64,000 bases of DNA from Paenibacillus contaminans (GCF_003285015.1 NZ_QMFB01000014.1:158002-222001), one strand, 5' to 3'. Shown: positions 1-8,874, counted from the stretch's first letter. A program made the numbers and translations. Notes: generated from the sequence alone by a model not told the origin.

Positions 1-18
1 TAGTTTGGCGAATTATGT

Positions 19-2202
19 ATGAATAATGGAGTGGACAACATGTACTGCACACAATGCGGAGAGAAGGCGGGCGAGAACGACCGATTTTGCGCTGCCTGCG
101 GAAGCAAGCTGGTTAATGGGGAAGTCAAAGGGGCTAACGGCTGGAAAGATAAGGATCATGCCGGCGGGGAGCAAAAGGCTGGCGCTTCCGACTGGGAAGA
201 GGGGGCGAGCGCCGCTTCGCCAGGAGGCACGGATACGGTTGGCCGGTATTCGGATAAGGAAATGCCGGATTCGGAGTACGTCCATGCCGGAACGAATGCC
301 GCGGCCGGGGAGAGCGTCGGGGGAAATGAAACGCTGCGCGCCCTGATCGGCTCGAATGCCGGCTATTATATTCGGCGGTGGAACAGCGAACGGACGGGTT
401 CGGATGGGGGCTGGAACTGGGCGGCGTTCTTTTTCAATATGTTCTGGTGTTTTTACCGCAAAATGTATGGAATCGGTTTCATCCTGATAACGATTACGCT
501 GTTGGCCGGATACGGGGCGATGAAAGCCGAAATTCCGGGCTTAAGCACGCTGATCGGTTTGCTTATCGCGCTCTACACGGGGCTCAGAGGGAATGCGCAC
601 TACTATAACCAGATACGCAGGAAACTCGCCGAATCGGAAACGGCGTCCGGAGCCAATGAGGAAGAGCTGCGGAGGCAAGGAGGAACGACGTGGGGCGGTG
701 CGATGCTGTCGCTTGCCGTTTTCATCGGTCTTGCTTTTGCCGTGGCGTTCGTAGACGACAGCCTTGCATCGTCCCGTCCGGCATCGGCGGGAAGCGCTCC
801 GGCCTGGACGCGCAGCACGAGCGATTCCGTGCATGTCGGCAATGCGGTAACAAGCTACGATTGGGAGGACAAGCTCGGACCTGACCGGATGCTCATGATC
901 ATAGGAGGCATTTTGTCGGAGTGGCGGCGTTTGAACGTTCCGTATCAACAAACGGGAGCCGGGGAAAAAGCGGATGCGCGAATATGGGCTGAGATGGCGA
1001 TGATGGCGCTGGATTCCCGCGAAATGCGAGGTAAGACGCTTAACCAGGTGTTGGAGGAGCTGCGTTTGAACCTGGACGATGCGCTCGCGGAAGATTCGAA
1101 ATGGACGGCTGCGAAGTCCGCGGTTTCGCCGAAGCCGACAGCCGCCCCGCAAGGGAAGCCTGCTGCTCAAGATGAGGACGTATCATCGCAGGCTGCAGCG
1201 AGCCCGGTTCCCGCAGCTGCAGGGTATAATGAAGCGAAGTCGAAGGAATTGCCCGATTCGGTTCATGATGCGGCGCTTGTCCAAAAGCTTCTGAAGGAAG
1301 GGGCGGACCCCGACGCCCGAACGGACTATGGAGCGCCTGCATTGCACAGAGCGGCGGCGGAAGGATACATGGAAGCTTTCGACGCGCTGCTTGCGGGAAA
1401 AGCGGATCCTGCGAGCAAGAACGATACCGGCGAAAACGCCTTGATTGCGGCGCTGGACGACACAACGAATTGGTTGATGGGCGAGTACACGGCTAACAAA
1501 AAAGCGGAAACGGCAGTAGCGATGGTAACGCGGCTTCTTGAGCTGGGGCTCGAACCGGACAGCAAAACAGCCGACGGCCAGACGGCATTGATGCGGGCGG
1601 GCGGCGCGTTTCCGAAGGCGGTTCCCGTTCTGCTGAAGGAGGGGGCGGATCCGAATGCCGCTGACAGGGAAGGCAATGTTGCGCTTACCTACGCTTTGGC
1701 GGATGAAACGGCCATCAAGCAGCTGCTGCAAGCAGGCGCTAACCCAAAAATCCGCAATAAGAGAGGCGAAACGGTATACGATATCGTCGAAAAACGCAAC
1801 CTGCCGGTTCCGGCCAAGGCGCTTGGCATGGAGCTGAAGCTTAAGCCGATATTTCCGGAGAACGACGATGTCAAGCGTGTTATGGATGTTGCGGCTATTG
1901 GCTTGAGCCAGTTTTTTGCCGAGAATATGTTCGGACGCGCAACCATTGAGGGTACCGACGTATGGGTTTACAATAAAGGGGCGGCGGAAGGATATGCGTT
2001 TACATCCTCCCACATCGAAGAAGTGGACATCGAAGGCCTTCAAGCCGGAAGCTTGAAGATGCAGATGTTCATCAAGTGGAAGGAAGCGGAAGAAGAGGCG
2101 GAATCGATCAGCGTATTTGTGAAAAATGAAGACGGCGTTTACGGTTATCATTTCAAGCCTGGCGCGACGGTCGTAAACGGGCAAAAGGTAGAAGACTATT
2201 GA
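19..2202 (+). CDS. Zinc-ribbon, DUF2628 and ankyrin-repeat membrane protein
   Basis: The protein starts with a zinc ribbon (two CxxC pairs in the first 30 residues). A DUF2628-like segment follows at about 115-180 (YYIRRWN...WNWAAFFFN) with hydrophobic stretches near 150-185, and another membrane segment lies at about 225-245. The second half holds ankyrin-like repeats (about 415-600, GADPDA, GADPNA, GANPKI motifs). The C-terminal 100 residues are unassigned. ATG codons at 19 and 40 are both possible; the later one begins MYCTQCGEK, as zinc-ribbon proteins often do. Likely a membrane-anchored protein-interaction module. Its substrate or partner is not visible. A strong terminator follows. Confidence 0.75.
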   Translation: MNNGVDNMYCTQCGEKAGENDRFCAACGSKLVNGEVKGANGWKDKDHAGGEQKAGASDWEEGASAASPGGTDTVGRYSDKEMPDSEYVHAGTNAAAGESVGGNETLRALIGSNAGYYIRRWNSERTGSDGGWNWAAFFFNMFWCFYRKMYGIGFILITITLLAGYGAMKAEIPGLSTLIGLLIALYTGLRGNAHYYNQIRRKLAESETASGANEEELRRQGGTTWGGAMLSLAVFIGLAFAVAFVDDSLASSRPASAGSAPAWTRSTSDSVHVGNAVTSYDWEDKLGPDRMLMIIGGILSEWRRLNVPYQQTGAGEKADARIWAEMAMMALDSREMRGKTLNQVLEELRLNLDDALAEDSKWTAAKSAVSPKPTAAPQGKPAAQDEDVSSQAAASPVPAAAGYNEAKSKELPDSVHDAALVQKLLKEGADPDARTDYGAPALHRAAAEGYMEAFDALLAGKADPASKNDTGENALIAALDDTTNWLMGEYTANKKAETAVAMVTRLLELGLEPDSKTADGQTALMRAGGAFPKAVPVLLKEGADPNAADREGNVALTYALADETAIKQLLQAGANPKIRNKRGETVYDIVEKRNLPVPAKALGMELKLKPIFPENDDVKRVMDVAAIGLSQFFAENMFGRATIEGTDVWVYNKGAAEGYAFTSSHIEEVDIEGLQAGSLKMQMFIKWKEAEEEAESISVFVKNEDGVYGYHFKPGATVVNGQKVEDY

Positions 2203-2206
2203 CGAA

Positions 2207-2244
2207 AACCCGCAAGTCGCACTGAGTGCGGCCTGCGGGTTTTT
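2207..2244 (+). terminator. Rho-independent terminator after the ankyrin gene
   Basis: An AACCCGCA arm pairs with TGCGGGTT, with further pairing inside (CGCAC/GTGCG), followed by a T run. Confidence 0.85.
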
Positions 2245-2379
2245 GTGTTATGTTCGTTAATTTCTAGAAGCGGCCGGCCGGTCTAAGAGTTGATTTATTT
2301 TTTGGGGTGCGGTTAAATTGGTTGAAGGGTGTTTAAATAAAAGACCGGTGAATGCCGTTTATGTGAAGGGAATGAAAAT

Positions 2380-3045
2380 ATGAACGTTAACCGCAGAAAA
2401 CGCGTGCTTATCGCCGTCTCGGTAGATGCCGAGAGGGATGCGGTGCTGCGCGGTTTGGGCGAAGCCGGTTCGGGCGTATTCGAAGTATTCGCCGCAGGCG
2501 TGGGTACGGCGCCGGCAGCTGCAAGCACGGCAAAGAAGCTTGCGTCGGGCACATACGATTTGGTCGTTAACGCAGGAATATGCGGCGGCTTTGCAGGGCA
2601 AGCGGAAATCGGCTCGCTCGTCGTGGCGAGCGAGATTGTTGCCGCCGATTTGGGCGCCGAATCGGCGGAGGGCTTTATCGGCCTGGACGAGCTTGGCTTC
2701 GGCTTGGCGCGGGCCGAGGTAGACGCCGGTTTGGCGGGCCGGGCGGCGGAGGCTTTTGCGGCGGCCGGACTGCCGGTCGTATTGGCTCCAATACTCACGG
2801 TGTCCACCGTGACAGGTACGGCGGCAAGCGCTGCTGAGCTTGCTTCCCGGGTGCCGGGAGCGGCAGGCGAAGGGATGGAAGGCTTCGGCGTAGCCGCAGC
2901 GGCCAAGGAATTCGGCCTGCCTGTACTTGAAATACGCGCCGTTTCGAATGCGGTCGGCCCTCGAGACAAGTCGGCCTGGCGCATCAAAGAGGCGCTGCAA
3001 TCGCTGGAAGCCGCAAGTAAAGTGCTTACGGAGGTATTTTCATGA
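2380..3045 (+). CDS. mqnB: Futalosine hydrolase
   Basis: Predicted to cleave futalosine to dehypoxanthinyl futalosine and hypoxanthine in the futalosine (Mqn) route to menaquinone. The 221 residues fit the nucleoside phosphorylase/MTA-SAH nucleosidase fold: an N-terminal LIAVSVDAERDAV, the VNAGICGGFAG motif near residue 65, and a late EGMEGFGVA segment where the ribose-binding Glu and the purine-site Asp/Glu lie. The ATG at 2380 has a GAAGGGA site upstream. The stop overlaps the mqnD start (ATGA), so the pair is probably translationally coupled. A generic nucleosidase is the alternative, but the neighbour makes mqnB the best call. Confidence 0.88.
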   Translation: MNVNRRKRVLIAVSVDAERDAVLRGLGEAGSGVFEVFAAGVGTAPAAASTAKKLASGTYDLVVNAGICGGFAGQAEIGSLVVASEIVAADLGAESAEGFIGLDELGFGLARAEVDAGLAGRAAEAFAAAGLPVVLAPILTVSTVTGTAASAAELASRVPGAAGEGMEGFGVAAAAKEFGLPVLEIRAVSNAVGPRDKSAWRIKEALQSLEAASKVLTEVFS

Positions 3046-3875
3046 AGATCGCTTATTCTCCTTGTCCTAATGATACATTCGTTTTTCACGCATGGGCGCA
3101 CGGGCTCATTCCCGGCGCGCCGAAGCTGGACGTTATGTATGCGGATATCGACATCACGAACGGTTTGGCTGCAAGCTCACAGGGTCCGGATGTGCTGAAA
3201 ATTTCGTACGCCGCGCTGCCGTGGGTATTGAATGAATACGCGCTGCTGCCTTGCGGAGGCGCGCTTGGCAGAGGCTGCGGCCCGCTTGTGCTGTCGAAGG
3301 AAGGCGGCGGCGATCCGTCGGCGCTCTCCGGTCGCCGCGTTGGCGTGCCGAGCGAGCGCTCGACCGCGTATTTGCTGTTTCGCCTATGGGCTGCACAAAA
3401 CGTGCCGGGCGGCGTAGGCGAAATCGTCGTTATGCCGTTCCACGAAATTATGCCCGCCGTGCGTGACGGCAAGATCGATGCCGGCTTAGTCATCCACGAG
3501 GCGCGCTTCACGTATCCGTCGTACGGACTGACGCTGATGACCGATCTCGGAAGCTGGTGGGAGTCGGATACCGGTCTCCCGATTCCGCTCGGGGCGATTA
3601 TCGCCCGCCGGTCGCTGGAGCTTTCGTCCATCGCGAGCTGGATACGGGCTTCGGTCGAGTATGCTTGGGCGAATCCGGAGGCATCGCGCGAATACGTGCA
3701 GGAGCATGCGCAAGAAATGGACCCCGAAGTGGCGAAAGCGCATATCGCTCTTTATGTGAACGAGTTTACCGCCAATTTAGGCGAGGACGGTTATGCCGCA
3801 GTTCGGGCGCTGCTGGGCAGGGCGGCTGATGAGGGGCTTGTGCCTGAAATCAATTTGGACGCGCTAAACATGTAG
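3042..3875 (+). CDS. mqnD: 1,4-dihydroxy-6-naphthoate synthase
   Basis: Converts cyclic dehypoxanthinyl futalosine to 1,4-dihydroxy-6-naphthoate, a late step of the futalosine menaquinone pathway. The first residues KIAYSPCPNDTFVFHAW are characteristic of MqnD, and the 277-residue length matches the family. It has a periplasmic-binding-protein-like fold, and the later VIHEARFTYPSYGL is also typical. It overlaps mqnB by 4 bp, and a terminator follows. mqnA, mqnC and mqnE are not in this window. Confidence 0.93.
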   Translation: MKIAYSPCPNDTFVFHAWAHGLIPGAPKLDVMYADIDITNGLAASSQGPDVLKISYAALPWVLNEYALLPCGGALGRGCGPLVLSKEGGGDPSALSGRRVGVPSERSTAYLLFRLWAAQNVPGGVGEIVVMPFHEIMPAVRDGKIDAGLVIHEARFTYPSYGLTLMTDLGSWWESDTGLPIPLGAIIARRSLELSSIASWIRASVEYAWANPEASREYVQEHAQEMDPEVAKAHIALYVNEFTANLGEDGYAAVRALLGRAADEGLVPEINLDALNM

Positions 3876-3891
3876 AAGCGGAAACGAAACG

Positions 3892-3930
3892 AACAGTCCA
3901 GGCCGTTGCTCGGCTTGGGCTGTTTTTTTT
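3892..3930 (+). terminator. Rho-independent terminator after mqnBD
   Basis: ACAG...GCC stem pairing with GGC...CTGT, followed by eight T. Confidence 0.85.
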
Positions 3931-3950
3931 CGGTTCATTAGGCCAGATAG

Positions 3951-4018
3951 TATACCGTTGAAGGAGACTATAAGCCTACGGCAAACGACGGCATCAAAGA
4001 CGGCGCCGGACGTTTAGC
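3951..4018. repeat. Degenerate copy of the GGTAAACG palindromic repeat (copy H)
   Basis: An AGTATACCGTTGAAG flank is followed by GGCAAACG...GGACGTTTAG with an internal GACGG/GGCG pairing. It matches, with several changes, the flank plus short repeat at 22401-22474 and 63897-63974. It lies in the 274-bp gap between mqnD and the deacetylase gene. Confidence 0.5.
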
Positions 4019-4149
4019 TTTGTCATAACGTATTTGCAATAAAAAAATGCAGGGTTTGGCAGAAAAATGTCGAATAATAGGAGCGGGGGCGATTGAGCCT
4101 TTTCTCGATTTACGACATATGATGACTAGAGAAACAGGAGGGAGCGACC

Positions 4150-5145
4150 ATGAAAAAACATATGCTAGCCATATCGGCGATCACGGCGTTCGCCGTGCTG
4201 ATGACCGCTTGCGCCGAACTGAATCCGCAGCCGGCGGCTACCGCTGCCGTATCGCCTAAAGCATCGACTTCGCCGTCTCCGTCCGCGAAGCCGACCGCAA
4301 CCGTATCGCCGTCACCGGCTGCGACTAAAACGCCTACGGAAAAGCCTTCTGAGAAGCCTACGGCCAAGCCTTCGGCAAGTCCGTCGCCTTCCGCATCGCC
4401 GTCTCCGTCCGCGACGGCCAAACCTGCGCAGACGGCTAAACCGACGGGAGCTCCGGCAGCTTCGGGAGATAAAAAAGCGGTCTCCTGGTATTACATGAAA
4501 AAGAAAAAAGGCCAAGTGCCGGACTTCCCGGCCGAAACGAAAAAAATGAAGCCCGAGCAGAAGGTGATCTACGTCGGAACGGGTAAAAAAGTTTACCTGA
4601 CGATCGATACGGGAGGGCCTTTGGGCGATGTGGATAAAATGCTGAAGGCGCTCAAGGATAACGATGCGAAAGCGAACTTTTTCGTTGCGGGCTACAATAT
4701 CAAGAAGGATCCGGAGTTTCTGAAACGACTTGTGAAAGACGGGCATTTGGTCGCCAATCATACGATGACGCACAAGGATATGACCGAAATGACCGATGAG
4801 CAGGTGAAGAAGGAAATCGAGGATTACGAGAAGCTGTATAAAGAAATAACGGGCAAGGAAATCGTCAAGTATTTCCGCTTCCCTTATGGCAAGTACAGTC
4901 CGCATTTGCTCGACGTTATTTCCGGTATGGGTTACTCGTCCGTCTTCTGGTCGACGGCTATGCGAGACTGGGAGCCGCGCAAGAACGGCGCCGACGATCC
5001 GTACAACGATATCATGAACAATTTGCATGACGGCAACGTCATTTTGATGCACCAAGGCTCGGAAGAAAACATCGAAGCGCTCGACCGGATCATCAAAGCG
5101 ATTAAGAAGGAAGGCTACGAGCTTGCTTTATTAAGCGATATGTAA
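4150..5145 (+). CDS. PdaA-like polysaccharide deacetylase lipoprotein
   Basis: Predicted membrane-anchored peptidoglycan or polysaccharide de-N-acetylase. A lipoprotein signal (lipobox LMTAC, Cys near residue 21) is followed by a Pro/Ser/Thr/Lys-rich linker to about residue 110, then a NodB domain. Motifs seen: LTIDTGG (motif 1), ANHTMTH (motif 2, the HxxxH metal site), RFPYGKYS (motif 3) and LMHQG near the end. In motif 1 the second Asp of the usual TFDDG is Thr. PdaA-type enzymes also deviate at this place, so the call leans to the PdaA branch. AGGAGGGAG lies just before the ATG. Exact substrate is unknown. Confidence 0.85.
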   Translation: MKKHMLAISAITAFAVLMTACAELNPQPAATAAVSPKASTSPSPSAKPTATVSPSPAATKTPTEKPSEKPTAKPSASPSPSASPSPSATAKPAQTAKPTGAPAASGDKKAVSWYYMKKKKGQVPDFPAETKKMKPEQKVIYVGTGKKVYLTIDTGGPLGDVDKMLKALKDNDAKANFFVAGYNIKKDPEFLKRLVKDGHLVANHTMTHKDMTEMTDEQVKKEIEDYEKLYKEITGKEIVKYFRFPYGKYSPHLLDVISGMGYSSVFWSTAMRDWEPRKNGADDPYNDIMNNLHDGNVILMHQGSEENIEALDRIIKAIKKEGYELALLSDM

Positions 5146-5181
5146 CTGCGACCGGAACTAGGCAGTCCAAGCAATAAGCGA

Positions 5182-5225
5182 AAAGCCGTCAAAACCGCTG
5201 TCGGAGCGGGCTGGCGGCTTTTTTT
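5182..5225. terminator. Terminator between convergent genes
   Basis: AAAGCCG pairs with CGGCTTT around CCGC/GCGG, with T runs on both strands. It may serve both the deacetylase gene and the small minus-strand ORF. Confidence 0.8.
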
Positions 5226-5227
5226 CA

Positions 5228-5512
5228 TCATGGCGCGTGGCCCGACGAGGCATGATCATTAGATTGCGAGGAACTATTCTTAGAACTGTTCTTCATACTC
5301 GATAGTTGCCATACTGCCGGGCTGGGCATAGTGAAAACCAGGCGGGTTACGCCAAGGCAATACCGGGAAAAAGAATTGTCGGCGAGCAAAATATATGGCT
5401 TTTCGTCCAAGAAATCGACCTTAACGGGGAAAGGTTGTCCGATGCCGCGATTTTCGCCTGTGCAGGGGAATAGAAGGCATTTGTCACGGTACGTTTCCTG
5501 TGCTATTCTCAT
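5228..5512 (-). CDS. Possible small hypothetical protein (94 residues)
   Basis: An open frame that fills most of the 500-bp gap between the deacetylase gene and murI and ends 3 bp before a bidirectional terminator. The protein reads plausibly (YILLADNSFSRYCLGVT) and ends in a Ser/Asn-rich tail, but I recognise no family. No clear ribosome binding site lies ahead of the ATG at 5512. It may be a decayed gene or a chance ORF. Confidence 0.3.
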   Translation of the reverse strand: MRIAQETYRDKCLLFPCTGENRGIGQPFPVKVDFLDEKPYILLADNSFSRYCLGVTRLVFTMPSPAVWQLSSMKNSSKNSSSQSNDHASSGHAP

Positions 5513-5651
5513 ATTCTAACCATGTGGATGGATACATGCGGGGGGAATGGAAGAAGGTTGCAGGATCCCTCAGTCATCCGCTTCAGCAGCAAACCGGCAA
5601 CGCTTAAGCGTAACTTTTCGACCATACTCGTGCAAAGGAAGCGTATAGATC

Positions 5652-6461
5652 GTGCAGCAAGCGATAGCGATATTGGATTCAGGCGTCGGCGGTTTAACGG
5701 TTGTCAAAGAAGTCATGCGTCAGCTTCCACAGGAGAAAATCATTTATTTCGGCGACACGGCCCGCACTCCGTATGGCCCCAGAACGCCTGCCGAGGTATC
5801 GTTGTTCACCCGGCAAATTGTCGATTATTTAATGCAGTTTCACCCGAAAATGATCGTGATCGCCTGCAATACGGCAACAGCAGTAGCGCTCGAGCAAATA
5901 CGCTCGTCTGTGCCGGTCCCCGTCGTCGGCGTTATTCACCCGGGCGCCCGGGCGGCGATCAAAACAACCCGGCGCGGTCTTGTGGGCGTGATCGGAACGG
6001 AAGGAACGGTTCGCAGCGGCGCTTACGAGAACGCGCTGAAGGAATTGTCCCCCTTCATCGAAGTCATCAGCCTTGCATGTCCGCGGTTCGTTCCGCTGGT
6101 GGAGCAAGGCCGGTTCCGTACGGCCGAAACGCGTCAGGTGATCAGACAGACGCTTGCTCCGCTAACCGGTTATCCGATGGACTGTCTCATACTCGGATGT
6201 ACGCATTATCCGTTCATCAGCGAAGCGATCGCCGAAGCGATGGGACCTTCCGTTACACTGATCAGCTCGGCCGACGAAACGGCCCGCGAAATCAGTACGG
6301 TGCTCTATCACAGCGGCCAATTGGCCAAGGCGAGCCAACTGCCGGTTCACCAGTTTTTTTGCAGCGGGGATCCCGTCATGTTTCAGAAAATTGCGCAAGA
6401 ATGGCTCGGCGAGCAAATCAGAGTGACGCCGGTCGTCTGGCAGGTTCCGCAAATTTTATAA
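5652..6461 (+). CDS. murI: Glutamate racemase
   Basis: Interconverts L- and D-glutamate to supply D-Glu for peptidoglycan. The 269-residue protein has the full family signature: AILDSGVGGLTV at the N-terminus, GDTARTPYG, the first catalytic Cys in ACNTATA near residue 75, and the second in LGCTHYPF near residue 184. The GTG at 5652 follows an AAAGGAAG site. The gene stands alone. A longer 331-codon frame across this region is only an overlapping shadow. Confidence 0.95.
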   Translation: MQQAIAILDSGVGGLTVVKEVMRQLPQEKIIYFGDTARTPYGPRTPAEVSLFTRQIVDYLMQFHPKMIVIACNTATAVALEQIRSSVPVPVVGVIHPGARAAIKTTRRGLVGVIGTEGTVRSGAYENALKELSPFIEVISLACPRFVPLVEQGRFRTAETRQVIRQTLAPLTGYPMDCLILGCTHYPFISEAIAEAMGPSVTLISSADETAREISTVLYHSGQLAKASQLPVHQFFCSGDPVMFQKIAQEWLGEQIRVTPVVWQVPQIL

Positions 6462-6531
6462 GCGATATTACGTATTCAGCGCGGCTGCGGCTCGAAAGAG
6501 CATGCGGGCCGCGTTGATTTTTTATACACAT

Positions 6532-6757
6532 ATGCAGGAATTCGAATTTGCCCGCTTGGAGCAAGGAATCAAAGCTTCTTTAACGCTGGAATTCGATTTT
6601 GCCCGCTTGGAGAATGGATTTAGCCGTGCGCTGAGCCAAATAGCCGCTGTAAGTGGGCGTTTTCGGACTGCGGGCGAGGAAAGGGATCCGGACTCGATTC
6701 CAATTGGTCAAAATCGGACTCTAGCGCGTGCAAGCGACGAGCGAGAAGGGGGCTTTG
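6532..6757. repeat. 225-bp dispersed repeat with internal inverted motifs, copy 1
   Basis: It closely resembles 16373-16600. Each copy carries the motif TCGATTTTGCCCGCTTGGA twice in direct orientation (here 6537-6560 and 6588-6611) and once inverted (6699-6725), so the ends can pair over about 25 bp across a 90-bp spacer. A 77-codon frame (6532-6765) is shared with copy 2 but has no ribosome binding site. I read the element as a structured intergenic repeat, not as a gene. Confidence 0.65.
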
Positions 6758-7025
6758 GAACTTGAAGAGTACGCGAGGGATGTTGGGGCGGCGGATCCGA
6801 TTTTCGTAGTGAGTGCCGCTCGCGGTTCGCGGTGTTTCAATGCATGCAGACTGCCCGTCTGCCGCAAACGTTCTCTGACGGAGCGATAGCCATTCGCCAA
6901 ATGACCGTTCGACGTTTTGTAGACGGTTATTTTTCTTTTTGCGTGCAGCTGTTGACAAATCGCCGACAACTGCGAATAATGATAGTAAGTAAACAAAAAT
7001 ATTTATAAAGTATATAAAGGATGGG

Positions 7026-7571
7026 GTGGCGAATATGAAGCTGTTAGGCATTTCGGGAACCATAGTCGGGTCGAAAACGGCCATTGCCGTAGAGAAGGCG
7101 TTGGAAACCGTCAATCGGAGTCATTCCGAGGTACAGACGGAGCTACTGGATCTTAGGCAATATGACCTGCAGTTTTGCGACGGGCGGAATCCGTCGGATT
7201 ATACGGGAGATACAAGGAAAGTAATCGACATCGTATCGTCGGCCGATCTGTACTTGATCGGAACGCCGATTTTTCAATCGTCCATTACGGGTGTGCTGAA
7301 AAACTTGTTCGATCTTGTTCCTGTTGACGCGTTATACAATAAAGTGATGGGTTTTATCGCAACGGGCGGGACCTATCAGCACTATCTCGTCGTGGAAAAT
7401 CAGCTCAAGCCGATCGCCGGATATTTTCGGGCTTTCGTAGCGCCGAGTTACGTTTATCTCCATGACGATCATTTTAATCCGGAGAAAAAAATTGTCGACC
7501 CGGATGTGCTGCAGCGCATCGATAAATTGGCGCATGAGGTCGTTTTTATGCATCAAAGACTCAAAGCGTAA
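7026..7571 (+). CDS. NADPH-dependent FMN reductase family protein
   Basis: A flavodoxin-fold oxidoreductase. Features seen: KLLGISGTIVGSKT (FMN phosphate loop), LDLRQYDLQFCDGR, and GTPIFQSSITGVLKNLFD, which is characteristic of SsuE/azobenzene-reductase-like FMN reductases. At 181 residues the length is normal. The GTG at 7026 and the ATG at 7035 are both usable after AAAGGATGGGG. It converges with the SufR-like gene across a shared terminator. The physiological acceptor cannot be read from the sequence. Confidence 0.82.
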   Translation: MANMKLLGISGTIVGSKTAIAVEKALETVNRSHSEVQTELLDLRQYDLQFCDGRNPSDYTGDTRKVIDIVSSADLYLIGTPIFQSSITGVLKNLFDLVPVDALYNKVMGFIATGGTYQHYLVVENQLKPIAGYFRAFVAPSYVYLHDDHFNPEKKIVDPDVLQRIDKLAHEVVFMHQRLKA

Positions 7572-7574
7572 AAG

Positions 7575-7599
7575 AACCCCCAATCTAGGATTGGAGGTT
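7575..7599. terminator. Bidirectional terminator
   Basis: CCCCCAATC and GATTGGAGG arms around a 3-nt loop, between two convergent genes. Confidence 0.7.
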
Positions 7600-8238
7600 G
7601 CGCGGCCGAATACGATATACGCATTTTTTGCCGCCTTTGGCCAAACATTCCGGACGGGTAATATCCGCATCCAGCAAAGCTTCGAACAAACGTAATTCAC
7701 ATTGGCAGGCATGGGTGTATTGATTCGCGATTTGCGCGATCGGACAGTTGTGCTCGATAAGCACGTATTCGTCGTCGCTGTTTTTTTGCAGTTCCGCCAT
7801 GTAGCCGTTCTCGTTCTGAATGTCGGCAAGCGCGGATACTTTATCTTCAAAGTCCTTGTCACCCATCATGCCTGCATACTTCTTGTACAACGTTTCTTTA
7901 CGGCGTTCGAACAATCGCTCGACCATCGCTTCGCCCGATTCCTGCACCAGCTCGTCCAGCAAGTCGAGGGCGACGGCATGATATTTATTCGGAAACAGCG
8001 CATCGGCGCGATCGGTCAAATGGTACGCAGCAGTCGGCCTGCCCATAGGCTGCCGTATGATTCTGGATTCGATCAAACCGTCGCGCTCCAGCCCGTCGAT
8101 ATGACGGCGGACGGCTATGGACGTAATGTCCAGACGCTCCGTAAGTTCTTTGGCAGTAAGCTCTTCATTTGTTTTGAGCAGATGCAAGATCGTATCGCGG
8201 GTCGATAATTCGGCATTAGGCTGCAAAGGGGTCACCAC
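7585..8238 (-). CDS. SufR-like Fe-S-sensing transcriptional regulator
   Basis: The N-terminal 70 residues form a winged helix (LTAKELTERLDITSIAVRRH, then GLERDGLIESR). The C-terminal half carries Cys residues in the spacing seen in SufR-type [4Fe-4S] sensors: EHNCPIAQIA, then HACQCEL, then RPECLAKGGKKC. It is divergent from the HesB gene cluster at 8396, which fits a regulator of Fe-S assembly or iron-responsive genes. The start is one of two adjacent GTG codons. The AT-rich 150-bp divergent region, with CTTTATTTATAAAAAG, is a likely operator zone. Confidence 0.82.
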   Translation of the reverse strand: MVTPLQPNAELSTRDTILHLLKTNEELTAKELTERLDITSIAVRRHIDGLERDGLIESRIIRQPMGRPTAAYHLTDRADALFPNKYHAVALDLLDELVQESGEAMVERLFERRKETLYKKYAGMMGDKDFEDKVSALADIQNENGYMAELQKNSDDEYVLIEHNCPIAQIANQYTHACQCELRLFEALLDADITRPECLAKGGKKCVYRIRPRNLQS

Positions 8239-8395
8239 CTTATTTAGAACTTCATGGAGTAATCAACTTAATTAAACTTTATTTATAAAAAGTATTTTAA
8301 CACAAACCAACAGCTTGACAAGTGCGGCGGTACGCAACAAATATTGTAAATATAATCGTTTATAATCTATCTAAAATTGACTGGAGGTAACGGAC

Positions 8396-8752
8396 ATGAT
8401 TCAAATTACTGATACGGCAGCGGACAAAATCGCCGAAATGATAAGGGACATCGATTCCGATCGTTATTTTTTGCGCATTGGCGTGAGTGACGGCGGGTGC
8501 AGCGGTTTGTCGTACAGCATTCGCTTTGACGATACGTTGGACGAGGAGGATCAAGTCGTCGCGTGGGGCGAATTTCAAGTGGCCATCGACTATGCCAGTG
8601 TAGAGTACCTTGAAGGCATACAAATCGATTATAAGGAATCGGGGATGAACGGAGGTTTTACGATCGACAATCCGAATGCCAAATTTTCATGCGGCTGCGG
8701 AGCCAGCTTTCGGACAGCGGTTTATCGGGGCAAGGCGGAAAAATGCGACTGA
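8396..8752 (+). CDS. HesB/IscA-family A-type Fe-S carrier
   Basis: An A-type carrier predicted to bind and transfer Fe-S clusters to apoproteins. The three conserved Cys positions are present: GGCSGLSY near residue 36 and FSCGCGASF near residue 100, with NPNAKF between. CTGGAGG lies 8 bp before the ATG. It opens a run of small redox/Fe-S-type genes (8396-9434) divergent from the SufR-like regulator. The split between ErpA, SufA and YutM types cannot be made by eye. Confidence 0.9.
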   Translation: MIQITDTAADKIAEMIRDIDSDRYFLRIGVSDGGCSGLSYSIRFDDTLDEEDQVVAWGEFQVAIDYASVEYLEGIQIDYKESGMNGGFTIDNPNAKFSCGCGASFRTAVYRGKAEKCD

Positions 8753-8874
8753 ATTCCGGGAAACGAATGGCCGGCTATGGTATGATGTAAGCATCAGCGT
8801 CGGCCTGAGCCTGTAATTGGATAAAAGCAGTCGGCGTTATCAGAAACGGATTGATCGTTGAGGAGGAAAACATT

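Noticed and set aside
541..1170. Long minus-strand frames opposite the ankyrin gene
   Set aside because: Arg-rich shadows typical of GC-rich coding DNA; the same applies to most frames opposite lutC, SNF2 and the mqn genes.
5522..6517. 331-codon plus-strand frame over the murI region
   Set aside because: It overlaps glutamate racemase in another frame, has an Arg/Ser-rich, low-quality sequence and no ribosome site.
6532..6765. Small protein family encoded by the 225-bp repeats
   Set aside because: No ribosome binding site, and the same DNA motif occurs in both orientations, which suits a structured repeat better than a gene.
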